From Lentzea fradiae (lineage in GTDB: Bacteria > Actinomycetota > Actinomycetes > Mycobacteriales > Pseudonocardiaceae): a DNA stretch of 64,000 nt. Below are positions 7,002 through 16,837 of this stretch, one piece after another; positions within the stretch are counted from its first letter, which is position 1; each line of letters opens with the position of its first letter. The stretch lies in the NCBI RefSeq assembly GCF_900100955.1, contig NZ_FNCC01000011.1:1-64000 (forward strand), given 5' to 3'. Under the pieces are notes generated by a model that had not been told where the DNA came from, made no database searches, and saw only the letters and a program-made list of their open reading frames with translations. A program made the position numbers and the translations under genes.

Positions 7002-10000
7002 TCACCCCACTGACCGGATCAGGTCCTTCAACCCCTGCTCGTCCAGCAGGTCGGCCGGCCGGACGGTGTGGTCGTGCCGCACGTAGTGGAACGCCGCCCG
7101 CACCCGCTCCAACGGCTCCCCGGTCAACGCCGCCCACGCCAGCCGATAAGCGGCCAGCTGCACGGACAGCGCCGGAAGGGCGTCGGCATCCGGGACGGCG
7201 CCGGTTTTCCAGTCGACGACGGTCCAGCCGTCCGGGTCGCGGTAGACGGCGTCCATGCGGCCTCGGACGGAGATGCCGTCGAACTCCGTCTCGAAGGGGA
7301 CTTCGACGTCGTGCGGGGTGCGGTCGGCCCAGGTGCTGGCGAGGAACGACTCCTTGAGGCGTTCGAGGTCCGCGTCGGGGGCCGCGTCGGCGTCGCCTGC
7401 TCCTGGGAGGTCGTCGAGGTCCAGGAGTCTGGTGGCGCCGAAGCGGTTCTCCAGCCAGGTGTGGAAGGCGGTGCCTCGTCTGGCCAGGGGGTTCGGGGGG
7501 AACGGGAGGGGACGGCGGAGCCTGCGGGCGAGGGTGTCCGGGTCTTTGGCCAGTTCGACCAGCTGCGAGACGGACAGGTGGTCTGGGAGGAGCACCTGTT
7601 CGCGGCGGTTCTGGGCTGCTGCTCGTTCGGCCAGGAGGACGTCGACGTCGCGGGCCCAGCCTTCCGGGTCCGGGTCTTCCGGCATTTCGGGGTCGTCGGG
7701 GACGACGTCGTCGGGGAGGGGTTCCGGCTCTGGTGGGAAGTCGTCGTCCGGGGGTTCGTCCGGGGGTGGGTAGTCGTCTTCGTCGGCCGTGCTGGTGGAG
7801 GGCTCGTCGAAGATCAGGGGCAGGGGGGCTGGCGGGGCGTTGCGGAGGGCGTCGAGGGCGTCGAGGACCAGTTGGGCGCCTTCTACTACGGCGTCACGGC
7901 GTTTGCCGAGGGGGTCGGCCGGCCATTGGGTGGACTTGACGTCTTCGGCCAGGGGGTTGGGGGTGTCGGGGTCTGGTTCGGGGGCCCACACGGCGATGTC
8001 GCCGGGTGGGGTGTCTCGTTGCAGGACCTCGTGCATCTCCTTCAGGAACACCGAGGGGCCCTTGGGCTTGTCGCCTGTCTCCGCCCACCAGTGGCCTGAC
8101 ATGAGGAGGCTGTGCTCGGCCCGGGTGACGCCCACGTAGAACAGGCGGCGTTCTTCCACGAGGCGGCGCTCTTCGAACTCCTCGGCGTGGATGGTGAGGG
8201 CCTCGTCGACTTCCTTGCGGTTGTGGCCGGCGGAGAGGCGGAGCTCGGGGAGGTCGGCCGAGTCGCCGCGCAGGGAGGCGGGGAGCTCGGTCACGGACTT
8301 GAGCCAGCAGGAGGACTTCTTGCGGCCGGGGAACACGTCTCGGACGAGGTGCGGGAGGGCGACGATGTGCCATTCGAGGCCCTTGGCGGAGTGGACGGTG
8401 AGGATTTGGACGCGGTCTTCCGAGACTTCCACTTCGCCGGGTTCGAGGCCGTCTTCTGCGTGTTCGGCGGTGTAGAGGTAGTCGAGGAGCGACGGGAGGG
8501 TGGCGGACGGGGAGGCGGCGGCGAAGTCCGTGACCACGTCGGAGAAGGCGTCGAGGTGGGCTCTGCCGACCATGCCGGGGCGGGACATGGACTCGATGTC
8601 GAGGAGGAGGGTGCGTTCCACGTCGGCGACGAGCTCGGGGAGGGGCTGGTCGAGGCGGCGGCGGAGTGCGGCGAGCTCGCCGCCGAGGCGGCGGATGCGG
8701 CGGTAGCCGTCGGGTGAGTAGGCGTCGGGGTCGCCGGGGTCGTCCAGGGCGTCGGCGAGGCCGGCTTGTTCGGCGTGTTCGCCGGGGAGGGCGTCGGCGA
8801 GCACCAGGAGTGGGTCGTCCACAACGGACTGTCGCGGTGCGACTCCCGCGAGTTCTCTGGCTCGCGTCCACAGTGCGGCGAGGTCGGCGGCGGCGAGGCG
8901 CCAGCGGCTGCCGGTGAGGAGGCGGGCGGCGGCGGTGCCGGCGAGCGGGTCGACGAGGACGCGCAGGGCGGAGACGAGGTCGCGGACCTCGGGTTCGTCG
9001 AGGAGGCCGCCGAGGCCGACGACTTCGACGGGCAGGCCGCGGTCGCGGAGGGCGGCGGCGATGGCGGCCATGTCGGAGCGGCGGCGGACGAGGACGGCGG
9101 CGGTGGGGGGTGCGCCTTCGGCGTCGAGGTGTGCCTCCCATTGGGCGGCGAGGGTGTCGGCGAGCCAGTCGAGCTCTTGGCGGATGTCCTGGTGCAGGGC
9201 GAGCCGGACGTCGCCGGGGCCCGCGCCGGGGCGGGCGCGCAGCTCTTCGACGTCGAGGCCGGCTTCGCGCAGGGGCAGGGAGACGGCGTTGGCGAGCTCG
9301 AGGACTTCCGGCGGGTTGCGGAAGCTGGTGAGCAGGCCGTACTTGCGGGTGGGCGGGAAGTCGTCGGCGAAGCGGGGCAGGTTGGCGGCGGAGGCGCCGC
9401 GCCAGCCGTAGATGGCTTGGGCGGGGTCGCCGACGGAGGTGACGGGCATGGGGGTGCCGAGGCCGAACAGGGACCGCAGCAGGACGCGTTGGGCGTGGCC
9501 GGTGTCCTGGTACTCGTCGAGCAGGACGGCTCCGTAGCGTTCGCGTTCGCCGCCTGCCACTTCGGGGAAGGCGGCGAGCTGGGCGGCCAGGGACATCTGG
9601 TCGGCGAAGTCGAGGGCGGCTTCTTTGCGTTTGCGCTGCTGGTAGGCGTCGAGCAGGGGCAGGAGGGCGACGCGGAGGCGTTGGGCGGCGACGATGTCCT
9701 TGAGCTTCTCGGGGAGGGCGTCGCGTTGCCGGGGTGCTTTGGGGGCGTTCTCGATCAGCGCGCACAGCTCGCGGGCGTGTGCTTCGAGCTGGTCGGGGGT
9801 CACGAGGTGTTCGCCGAGCTCGCCCGCGAGGGACAGCAGGTAGCCGGTGATGGTCGCGGGGACCTTGTCGGTGTCGAGGTCGTGGGCCCAGGTGGCGACG
9901 ACGCGGTGGGCGAGCTGCCAGGACGCGGTTTCGGTGAGGAGCCGCACGCCGGGTTCGACGGGGAGCCGCAGGCCGTGTTCGGTGACGAGGCGGCCCGCGT

Positions 10001-10358
10001 AGGCGTGGTAGGTGAGGACGACGGGTTCGCCGGTGAGGACGGACATCTTGCGTTCGCCGCTGGGGTCGAGCTCGTCGAGCAGGGGTGATCCGGCGAGCCG
10101 GCGGAGGCGGGCGCGGACGCGGTCGGCGAGCTGCCGGGCGGCCTTGCGGGTGAAGGTGAGGCCGAGGACGCGGTCGGGCTGGACGAGGCCGTTGGCGACG
10201 AGCCAGACGACGCGGGCGGCCATGGTCTCGGTCTTGCCCGCTCCGGCTCCGGCGATGACCAGGGCGGGTTGTGCGGGTGCGGCGATGACTTCGGCTTGCT
10301 CGGGGGTCGGCCGGTTCAGCCCGAGCGCCTCAGCGATCTCGAACGGGCTGACGGTCAC
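7002..10358 (-). CDS. adnB: AdnB: UvrD-type helicase-nuclease subunit
   Basis: The protein has 1118 residues. The N-terminal half is a superfamily 1A motor with Walker A AGAGAGKT (36-43), motif II LLDEYQDT, QAIYGWRGA (motif III region) and VTRAEHSLL (motif VI). The C-terminal part is a RecB-type nuclease (PD-(D/E)XK) with GRMDAVYRD, VVDWKTG and a downstream QLAAYR. An acidic, Pro-rich linker (about 855-905) separates motor and nuclease. With AdnA it forms the actinobacterial end-resecting motor-nuclease for double-strand-break repair. The canonical DE pair in motif II fits AdnB being the leading motor. It follows adnA with an 87-base gap. Confidence 0.93.
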   Translation of the reverse strand: MTVSPFEIAEALGLNRPTPEQAEVIAAPAQPALVIAGAGAGKTETMAARVVWLVANGLVQPDRVLGLTFTRKAARQLADRVRARLRRLAGSPLLDELDPSGERKMSVLTGEPVVLTYHAYAGRLVTEHGLRLPVEPGVRLLTETASWQLAHRVVATWAHDLDTDKVPATITGYLLSLAGELGEHLVTPDQLEAHARELCALIENAPKAPRQRDALPEKLKDIVAAQRLRVALLPLLDAYQQRKRKEAALDFADQMSLAAQLAAFPEVAGGERERYGAVLLDEYQDTGHAQRVLLRSLFGLGTPMPVTSVGDPAQAIYGWRGASAANLPRFADDFPPTRKYGLLTSFRNPPEVLELANAVSLPLREAGLDVEELRARPGAGPGDVRLALHQDIRQELDWLADTLAAQWEAHLDAEGAPPTAAVLVRRRSDMAAIAAALRDRGLPVEVVGLGGLLDEPEVRDLVSALRVLVDPLAGTAAARLLTGSRWRLAAADLAALWTRARELAGVAPRQSVVDDPLLVLADALPGEHAEQAGLADALDDPGDPDAYSPDGYRRIRRLGGELAALRRRLDQPLPELVADVERTLLLDIESMSRPGMVGRAHLDAFSDVVTDFAAASPSATLPSLLDYLYTAEHAEDGLEPGEVEVSEDRVQILTVHSAKGLEWHIVALPHLVRDVFPGRKKSSCWLKSVTELPASLRGDSADLPELRLSAGHNRKEVDEALTIHAEEFEERRLVEERRLFYVGVTRAEHSLLMSGHWWAETGDKPKGPSVFLKEMHEVLQRDTPPGDIAVWAPEPDPDTPNPLAEDVKSTQWPADPLGKRRDAVVEGAQLVLDALDALRNAPPAPLPLIFDEPSTSTADEDDYPPPDEPPDDDFPPEPEPLPDDVVPDDPEMPEDPDPEGWARDVDVLLAERAAAQNRREQVLLPDHLSVSQLVELAKDPDTLARRLRRPLPFPPNPLARRGTAFHTWLENRFGATRLLDLDDLPGAGDADAAPDADLERLKESFLASTWADRTPHDVEVPFETEFDGISVRGRMDAVYRDPDGWTVVDWKTGAVPDADALPALSVQLAAYRLAWAALTGEPLERVRAAFHYVRHDHTVRPADLLDEQGLKDLIRSVG

Positions 10359-10445
10359 CGGTACATCTTCCTATCCACGCCGTGCGCGTCCGCACCAGCC
10401 GGTCCTGTTCGTCCACTGACCGGGGAAGTGCTGGTCAACGGGCAC

Positions 10446-13400
10446 CTACTCGCTCACCTGCCGCCCGGAGGGGTGGACCGGGCAGGTGGTGCGGGCCGGG
10501 CACCTGTCGCAGTCCGCGTTCTCGCGGGCGGTGTACTGGGGGCCGAGGACGGACTCGGCTGCGCCTTGGACGACTTCGAGCCAGGCGCGGACGCCTTGTT
10601 CGTCGAGTGGTGCCTGGGTGCGTTCGACGGCTCCTGTCTTCTTGTCCTCTTTGGCCACGTACAGCAACCTCGCGCCGCCGGGTTCTGTTCCGAGGCCGAT
10701 GTGGGTGAACCCGCCGAGGGAGGAGGCGAGCTGGTAGACGGCCAGCTGCGGGTGTTCCTGGGTGGCTTCGCGGGACACGGGGCTTTTGCCGGTCTTGAGG
10801 TCGATGACGACGGGGCGGCCGTCCTCGTCGTGTTCGAGCCGGTCGACGCGGCCGCGGACCTGGAGCCACGGGCCTCCGTCGCGTTTGGGCACCTCGACGA
10901 CCATCTCTTCCTCGACCGCGACCTGGGTGAGCTGGCTGCGGCTCATGGTGAGCCAGGCGAGGAACGTGTCGAGCATCTTCTCGACGCGCATGCGTTCGCG
11001 GCGGGAGAACCACGGTGCGCCCGCGTCGACGGCGGCCCACGCCTCGTCGAGCTTCTGCCGCAGGGCGGTGGCGTCGGCTCCGGAGGCGGCGGCTTGGGCG
11101 AGGGCGTGCACGAGGGTGCCGGTGACCGATGCCAGCTCGGCCGGGTCTTGGCCGCCGTGGCGTTCGACGACCCAGCGCAGCGGGCACTTGGTGATCACTT
11201 CGATGGTGGACGGGGTGACGCTGACCTTCTGGTCCTCCGTCCACAGCGGGGCGTCGGTGGACACGTCGGCCAGGCCGTACCAGGAGTCCGGGTGGGCGCC
11301 GGGGACGTTGGCTTCGGCCAGGCGGGCGAGCTGGGCGGCGGCACGTGACCGGCGGGCCGGGTCTTCGGAGTCGGAGCAGACGACGCGGCGCAGCTCGCCG
11401 ACGAGCTCGCCGAGGACCAGTCCGCGTTGGGGCCGGTGGAGTTTGCGTTCTTCCTCGGCCGTGGACTCGATCTCGTCGAGGAACCGGGACGGCTGCTCGT
11501 CTTCTCCGCGGACGGCGCTGATCAGCAGTTTGGACCGGGCGCGGGAGGCGGCGACGAGCAGCAGGCGGCGTTCTTCCGCGAGGATCGGCGCGACGGCGGA
11601 CACCGACGGTTCCATTCCGGCGAGCACGTCCACCATGCGTTCGACGCCGAGGACGGTGCCGCGCAGCCGCAGGTCCGGCCAGCTGCCTTCCTGCACGCCG
11701 GGGACGGCGACGACCTCCCACTCGCGGCCGGCGGCGGAGTGGGCCGTGAGGACCGACACGGCTTCTCCGGTCGGGGCGGAGGCGGCGAGGGTGTCGCCGA
11801 CGATGCGCTGGGACTCCAGGTAGTCGGCGAACCCGGCGACGCCGGAGCCGGGCAGCCGGTCGACGTACTTGGCGGCGGCCTCGAACAGGGCGACGATGGC
11901 GTCGAGGTCGCGGTCGGCCTGCATGCCGGGCATGCCGCGCCGGGCGGACTGGGCGACCCAGCGGTCCTGCAGCCCGGACGCCGTCCACAGCTCCCACAGC
12001 ACGACCTCGACGGACTTGCCCGCCTCGACCGCCTTGCGCGCCAGAGACAGCAGGTGGGAGATCTTCCTGGCGGGCAACGACTCCGCGTCTTCGAGCGCCG
12101 CGAGCCGGTCGGGGGTCTCGACGACCTCGACGAGCAGGTCTCCGCTGGGCCTGTCGCCTCCCGCGGCCATCTCCAGCCGCCGCAGGCCGCGCCGCAACCT
12201 GCGCAGCGCCAACGGATCGGCGCCGCCGTAGGACGAGGACAGCAGCATGGCCGCCGTGTCCTCGTCGAGCGTTCCCGGCATCGCCGCCGCGCGGACGAGG
12301 GCCAGCAGCGGACGCACGGCGGGCTGCTGCGCGAGCGGCAGTTCGTCCGACGCCACCGACACGGGCACTCCGGCGGCGAGCAGCGCGCGTTGCAGCACCG
12401 GCAGGGACAGCGTGGCCGACCGCACGACCACGGCCATCTGCGACCACGGCACCTCGTCGGCCAGGTGCGAGCGGCGCAGCTGGTCCGCCACCCACGTCGC
12501 CTCCTGCGCGGACGACGCGAGCAGCCGCACCTGCACCGTCCCCTCGCCGTCGACGGGCAGCACGGACCGGGTGGGTGAGGACCCGGGCAGCCGCGACGCC
12601 AGCCGGGCGACCGCGTCGCGGATCTCCGGCAGCATCCGGTGCGACTGCCGCAGCACGACCGTCTCGCCGGGGACGTCGCGCAGGATCTCCGGGTCGGCGC
12701 CGCGAAACGTGAAGATCGCCTGGTCCGGGTCGCCCGCCAGGACGAACCGCGTCGCCCCCGAGCCCAGGGAGCTGACCAGCGAGTACTGCATCGGGTCGAG
12801 GTGCTGCGCGTCGTCGACGAACAGGTACCGCACGCGGCGCCGTTCGCCGAAGAGCAGCTCCTCGTCGTTCAGGAAGGCCGCGTAGGCCGACGCCACCAGC
12901 TCCGCCGCGTCGTAGGCGGGCGCGTAGGAGGTGGCGGAGTCCATGCCGGACAACAGGTTCACGGCCTCGTACTGGGCGCCGAACCGGCCCGCGGCCACCC
13001 ATTCGTCGCGGCCGTGCTGTTCGCCGAGCTCGATCAGGTCTTCCGGGCCGAGGCCGCGTTCGGCGGCGCGCAGCAGCAGGTCGCGCAGCTCGTGGGCGAA
13101 GCCGGGCAGCTCCAGTGCGGGCCTCAGCCGGTCCGGCCAGTGCAGGGCGCCGGACTCGACGTCACCCGCGAGCAGCTCGCGCACCATCGCGTCCTGATCG
13201 GGACCGGACAGCAGCCGCGGCGGAGGTTCGCCGAGCAGCACCGCCTGGTTGCGCAGGACGGCGAACGCGTAGGAGTGCACGGTGCGCACCAACGGTTCGC
13301 GCACCGCCGGCAGGTGCCCGGTCAGCAGCCGCGTGACGTGTGCGCGCACCGCCACCGACGCGCGCCTGTTCGCGGTGAGGACCAGCACGTTCTCCGGGTC

Positions 13401-13583
13401 GGCTCCCTCTTCCAGCACGACGTGCGCCGCCAGTTCGGCGAGCAGTGTCGTCTTGCCGGTGCCGGGACCGCCCAGGACCCGCAGGAAGCCCTCCTGCGTG
13501 AAGACCCGCTGGGCAGCGCTGTCCCACCGGGGACGCGGGCGCGTCTCCGGCTTCCTGCGGACCAGCTGCGGTGGAAGTGCCAC
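10446..13583 (-). CDS. adnA: AdnA: UvrD-type helicase-nuclease subunit with Fe-S cysteines
   Basis: The protein has 1045 residues, close to the length I recall for mycobacterial AdnA. The motor domain has Walker A GGPGTGKTT (38-46), but motif II reads LFVDDAQHL, with Asp in place of the usual catalytic Glu. This fits reports that the AdnA motor is the less important one. The C-terminal nuclease carries GRVDRLEHD, VVIDLKTGK and QLAVYQ. One Cys in KCPLRW plus the three of CDRCPARTTC near the C-terminus are placed to hold a 4Fe-4S cluster as in AddB/AdnA nucleases. The start is GTG. It is the first gene of the adnA-adnB unit. Confidence 0.93.
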   Translation of the reverse strand: MALPPQLVRRKPETRPRPRWDSAAQRVFTQEGFLRVLGGPGTGKTTLLAELAAHVVLEEGADPENVLVLTANRRASVAVRAHVTRLLTGHLPAVREPLVRTVHSYAFAVLRNQAVLLGEPPPRLLSGPDQDAMVRELLAGDVESGALHWPDRLRPALELPGFAHELRDLLLRAAERGLGPEDLIELGEQHGRDEWVAAGRFGAQYEAVNLLSGMDSATSYAPAYDAAELVASAYAAFLNDEELLFGERRRVRYLFVDDAQHLDPMQYSLVSSLGSGATRFVLAGDPDQAIFTFRGADPEILRDVPGETVVLRQSHRMLPEIRDAVARLASRLPGSSPTRSVLPVDGEGTVQVRLLASSAQEATWVADQLRRSHLADEVPWSQMAVVVRSATLSLPVLQRALLAAGVPVSVASDELPLAQQPAVRPLLALVRAAAMPGTLDEDTAAMLLSSSYGGADPLALRRLRRGLRRLEMAAGGDRPSGDLLVEVVETPDRLAALEDAESLPARKISHLLSLARKAVEAGKSVEVVLWELWTASGLQDRWVAQSARRGMPGMQADRDLDAIVALFEAAAKYVDRLPGSGVAGFADYLESQRIVGDTLAASAPTGEAVSVLTAHSAAGREWEVVAVPGVQEGSWPDLRLRGTVLGVERMVDVLAGMEPSVSAVAPILAEERRLLLVAASRARSKLLISAVRGEDEQPSRFLDEIESTAEEERKLHRPQRGLVLGELVGELRRVVCSDSEDPARRSRAAAQLARLAEANVPGAHPDSWYGLADVSTDAPLWTEDQKVSVTPSTIEVITKCPLRWVVERHGGQDPAELASVTGTLVHALAQAAASGADATALRQKLDEAWAAVDAGAPWFSRRERMRVEKMLDTFLAWLTMSRSQLTQVAVEEEMVVEVPKRDGGPWLQVRGRVDRLEHDEDGRPVVIDLKTGKSPVSREATQEHPQLAVYQLASSLGGFTHIGLGTEPGGARLLYVAKEDKKTGAVERTQAPLDEQGVRAWLEVVQGAAESVLGPQYTARENADCDRCPARTTCPVHPSGRQVSE

Positions 13584-13640
13584 GTCCCGATTTCACCACG
13601 CTGCACCGACAAGATCAGCGACGCCCGCCGATCGGAGCAG

Positions 13641-15755
13641 TCAGCGCAGCTCCAGGCCCTGCAGGAAGCCGCCGGGGGTGTGGGTGGGGCCGAAGTGCGC
13701 GCCGGTCGCGAAGTCCGCTCCCGCCTCGCGCCACCACCGGGCCTGCTCGGCGCCGGAGATGCCGTCGACGGCGACCGCCACCCCGGCCTCGCGCATCAGC
13801 GGCAACAGTGCCGTCACGTACGGGGACCTGCGTTCGACCAGCGGTGTCGCCACCCGCACGGACCGCACCGGCAGCTCGGACACGGCGGCGGGGTCGAGCG
13901 GGCCGAGACCGAAGTCGTCGACGCCCATGTGCACGCCGACGCCCGCGAGGGTGGTGAGGTTGTCGGCCGCGTCGGTCAGCGGCAGCACCTCGGCGGGCAT
14001 GCTGAGGGCGAGCCGCGCCGGGTCGAGGCCGGTCTCCTCCAGTACCCGGACGACGCGGGACACCAGGTCGGCGTCGGTCGACTGGTGCGGGGTGAGCCGC
14101 ACGACGAGCGACCTGTCGAACTGGCCGCGCTGCCGCCACCACGCCGACTGGCCGCCCGCGATCTTGAGCAGCCACTCGCCGAGCGGCAGGATCAGCCCGG
14201 TCGCCTCGGCGAGCCCCGCGCACCGGTCGTGGCCGAGCACGCCGAGTCCCGGCCGGTCCCAGTGCAGCAGCGCCTCGGCGCCGTTGACCTCACCGCCCGC
14301 CAGCCGCACGAGCGGCCGGTACCGCACGGTGATCTCGCCGTCCTCCCAGGCGGCGGGCATCGACACGGCCAGCAGGTGGTCGCGCCGGTCCTCGGCGTCC
14401 TGGCCGGGGTGGAACACCTCCCACTGCCCGCGCCTGCGCACCTTGGCCCTGCGCAGCGCCGTGTCGGCCGCGCGCAGCAGGTCGACGGGCTCGGTCGCGG
14501 GGTCCGGCCGCTGCACGACGCCCGCGCTCATCGACACCGCCAGCCCGTGACCGTCCACATAGGTCGGTTCGAGCAGGTCGTCGTTGATGCTCTTCATGAT
14601 CGCGCCGATGGCGGGCGTGGTGGCCTTGTTCTCCAGCAGGACGCCGAACTCGTCGCCGCCGAACCGGGCGATCATGACCTTCTCGCCCGCCAGCAGCACC
14701 CGCAGGCGCTGGGCGACGTGCTGGAGCAGCCGTTCGGCGATGCGGCCGCCGAAGCTGTTGCTCACCATGCCGAACGCGTCGATGTCGAGGTGCAGGACGG
14801 TGATGCCGTGCTCGGGGTCGGCCTTGCGCAGCACGGACTCCAGCTGCGTGGTGAAGAACTGCCGGTTCGGCAGGCCGGTCAGCACGTCGTGCAGCGACTG
14901 CCGCTTCAGCTCGTTCTGCAACAGCTCCAGCTCGGTGCCGTCCTCGACGACCACGACGAAGTGGCTGCTCTCGTCGTCCGCGCCGCGCAGCAGCGACGCC
15001 GTCAGCGTGAGCCGTGCCGGTTCGCCGTCGATGCGCAGCATCCGCTGCGCCTGCCGCACCCGGTGCGCCCGGCCCGCCAGCAGCTCGTCGAGCGCGGACC
15101 TGAGCATGTCGACGAAGTCGGGTGCCACGAGGTCGAGCAGCGCCATGCCGGTGAGCTCGTCGGCGGTGTAGCCGAGAATCTCGCCGATGGCGGCGTTGGC
15201 CCGGACGAGCCTGCCTTCCAGGTCGACGATGAGGACGCCGTTGCTGGAGGAGGTGACGACCTCGTTGTAGCGGGCCTCGCTCTCCTTGAGGTTCCAGTTG
15301 GCGTCGCGCACGGCCTTGAGCAGCGACCGCTGCATGCTCTCCTGCTGGGCGAGCACGGACTCGGTGTTCGCGGCGGTGAACCCCGTGCCGATGGCGCCGA
15401 TCGCGAGCACGACCCGTTCGGCGTACTGCTCGAGCGGCTGGAGCTCCGGCAGCGCGAGCAGGCCCTTGCCGAGGACCTCGGCGGTGCAGCGCAGGCCGGG
15501 CCGTCCGAGGTGACCGAGGTTCGCGAGGTCCACGCCGAACTGCTCGGCGGCGGAGGGGTCGAACTTCTCGGCGTGCAGGAGGTCGCAGAGCGCATCGAGC
15601 CGTTCACCCAGTTCGGCGTCGAGATCCTCTCTGCCCATCGGGATGGCGACGGCGCCCAGCAGGCGGTACGACCATTTGCGCGCGAGTGTCCGCCGCGCCT
15701 TCTCGTTGTTCTGCGGAGACGGCGTGACGTCGGGTATTCGGCGCGGCGTGGACAT
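13641..15755 (-). CDS. PAS-GGDEF-EAL protein, cassette copy 1
   Basis: The protein has 704 residues. An N-terminal all-alpha region (1-150) precedes a PAS domain (about 160-270: NGVLIVDLEGRLVRAN), a GGDEF domain (about 290-445) and an EAL domain (about 470-700). The GGDEF signature RFGGDEF is intact (about 365). The residues that contact guanine in PleD (Asn335, Asp344) align with Ser and Glu in AFGMVSNSFGG...IAE, and there is no RxxD inhibitory site. The EAL domain keeps EALLHW and VDDFG but appears to have lost the catalytic Asn, Lys-Ile-Asp and Gln positions. It is therefore probably an altered or regulatory c-di-nucleotide protein. It lies 109 bases downstream of the methyltransferase gene, same strand. 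Confidence 0.88.
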   Translation of the reverse strand: MSTPRRIPDVTPSPQNNEKARRTLARKWSYRLLGAVAIPMGREDLDAELGERLDALCDLLHAEKFDPSAAEQFGVDLANLGHLGRPGLRCTAEVLGKGLLALPELQPLEQYAERVVLAIGAIGTGFTAANTESVLAQQESMQRSLLKAVRDANWNLKESEARYNEVVTSSSNGVLIVDLEGRLVRANAAIGEILGYTADELTGMALLDLVAPDFVDMLRSALDELLAGRAHRVRQAQRMLRIDGEPARLTLTASLLRGADDESSHFVVVVEDGTELELLQNELKRQSLHDVLTGLPNRQFFTTQLESVLRKADPEHGITVLHLDIDAFGMVSNSFGGRIAERLLQHVAQRLRVLLAGEKVMIARFGGDEFGVLLENKATTPAIGAIMKSINDDLLEPTYVDGHGLAVSMSAGVVQRPDPATEPVDLLRAADTALRRAKVRRRGQWEVFHPGQDAEDRRDHLLAVSMPAAWEDGEITVRYRPLVRLAGGEVNGAEALLHWDRPGLGVLGHDRCAGLAEATGLILPLGEWLLKIAGGQSAWWRQRGQFDRSLVVRLTPHQSTDADLVSRVVRVLEETGLDPARLALSMPAEVLPLTDAADNLTTLAGVGVHMGVDDFGLGPLDPAAVSELPVRSVRVATPLVERRSPYVTALLPLMREAGVAVAVDGISGAEQARWWREAGADFATGAHFGPTHTPGGFLQGLELR

Positions 15756-15788
15756 TTCGGGGCGGCCTCGCTGTGGGCTCGGAGGATC

Positions 15789-15804
15789 CCGGAAGTTTAC
15801 CCAC
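15789..15804 (-). promoter_or_regulatory. Conserved element before GGDEF-EAL gene 1 (-10-like)
   Basis: Sixteen bases, CCGGAAGTTTACCCAC on the plus strand, match 14 of 16 in the equivalent gap of cassette copy 2. On the coding strand it contains TAAACT, a good TANNNT -10 box about 38 bases before the start codon. It may give the GGDEF-EAL gene its own promoter inside the unit, or be an operator. Confidence 0.45.
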
Positions 15805-15864
15805 GCACGGTAGGTGCGACCTCAACCGGTAGCGTGAATTATCATCCCTCGATCGGAATTTCCG

Positions 15865-16677
15865 CTACGGCTTCCGTCCGACCCCGGCGAACGCGATCCT
15901 GTTCACGGCCGGGTCGTCGGAAACGTCGCCGGGACCGGAAGGACGCCATTCGGCGAACTTGACGAGCCCTGGTTCGACGATCTCGAAATCACCGAAGAAC
16001 GCCTCGATCTCGGCGCGGTCCCGGTAGGTCACGTCACCGCCGCCGGCCTTGCTCATCCGGTCGGTCACGGCCCTGGCCTCGTCGTTGACGTGGTCGCCCG
16101 CCATGTGCGAGATCGCGAGGTAGCTCCCGCTCGGCAGCGCCTCCCGGTACCTCTTGAGCAGGCTCTGCGGGTCGGCCTCGTCCGGCACCCAGTGGACCAT
16201 GAACAGCAGCAGCAGCCCGATGGGCTCGTCGAGGTCCAGCAACCGCCTGACCTCGGCGCTGCCGAGGATGCTCTCCGGGTCCCTCATGTCGGCCTGCAGC
16301 ACGCCGACCCGGTCGTTACCTGCGACGATCAGCTGGCCGTGCGCGACGGCGACGGGGTCGCGGTCCACGTAGACGACCCGGCAGTCGGGCGCCTGCTCCT
16401 GCGCCACCTCGTGCACGTTCGCCACGGTCGGGATGCCGGAGCCGATGTCCAGGAACTGGCGGACGCCCTGCTCGGTCATGAACCGCACGGCCCGGCGGAG
16501 GAACGCGCGGTTGAGCCTCGCCGCGTTGCGCGAGTTCGGCATCATCTGCTCGGCCTTGTCGCCCATCACCCGGTCGACCGCGAAGTTGTGCGCGCCGCCG
16601 AGCAGGTAGTCGTACACGCGTGCCGCGCTGGGCACGGAGACGTCGACGTTCTGCGGGATCCAGTTCTCGTCGGCCAC
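15865..16677 (-). CDS. DUF574 (Methyltransf_19) SAM-dependent methyltransferase, copy 1
   Basis: The protein has 270 residues. The family signature ARVYDYLLGGAHNFAVDR is followed by SAM-binding motif I FLDIGSGIPT and the acidic loop VVYVDRDPVAV. It belongs to the large actinomycete-specific DUF574 family, whose methyl acceptors are mostly unknown. The start is set by comparison with copy 2: both have GAAGAGG eight bases before a GTG that opens MADENW or MAETQS, whereas upstream starts are not conserved. It is divergent from the P450 (160-base gap) and upstream of the GGDEF-EAL gene on the same strand. Confidence 0.9.
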   Translation of the reverse strand: MADENWIPQNVDVSVPSAARVYDYLLGGAHNFAVDRVMGDKAEQMMPNSRNAARLNRAFLRRAVRFMTEQGVRQFLDIGSGIPTVANVHEVAQEQAPDCRVVYVDRDPVAVAHGQLIVAGNDRVGVLQADMRDPESILGSAEVRRLLDLDEPIGLLLLFMVHWVPDEADPQSLLKRYREALPSGSYLAISHMAGDHVNDEARAVTDRMSKAGGGDVTYRDRAEIEAFFGDFEIVEPGLVKFAEWRPSGPGDVSDDPAVNRIAFAGVGRKP

Positions 16678-16761
16678 GGCGAACACCTCTTCGGGTTGCG
16701 GACGCACCAGCTTAGTCATGCACTGAGCGCACTCGATTACGCCGCAAGTGTGAACCAGCTC

Positions 16762-16793
16762 CACCCGATCGGCCACTGTCGTCCTCAACCGAA
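16762..16793. promoter_or_regulatory. Conserved 32-base element in divergent promoter, copy 1
   Basis: Thirty-two bases beginning CACCCGATCGGCCACTGTCG match 27 of 32 with 22476-22507, the corresponding place in copy 2. The rest of the two intergenic regions is much less alike. It lies 85 bases before the methyltransferase start and 45 bases before the P450 start, so it could serve either or both promoters, as operator or core promoter. Confidence 0.55.
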
Positions 16794-16837
16794 TGACTCA
16801 TATGGTGTCCCCCTCTTTCCCCGGACGAGGAGCGATG

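Noticed and set aside
7002..13583. AddAB or RecBCD instead of AdnAB
   Set aside because: Both subunits carry an N-terminal UvrD-type motor plus a C-terminal nuclease, lengths fit AdnA/AdnB, and the neighbouring genes match the adnAB locus of mycobacteria.
12639..15962. Very long plus-strand open frames opposite adnA and the GGDEF-EAL gene
   Set aside because: They are His/Arg/Gln/Pro-rich with no domains, and lie antisense to genes with clear catalytic motifs. They are a by-product of high GC at third codon positions.
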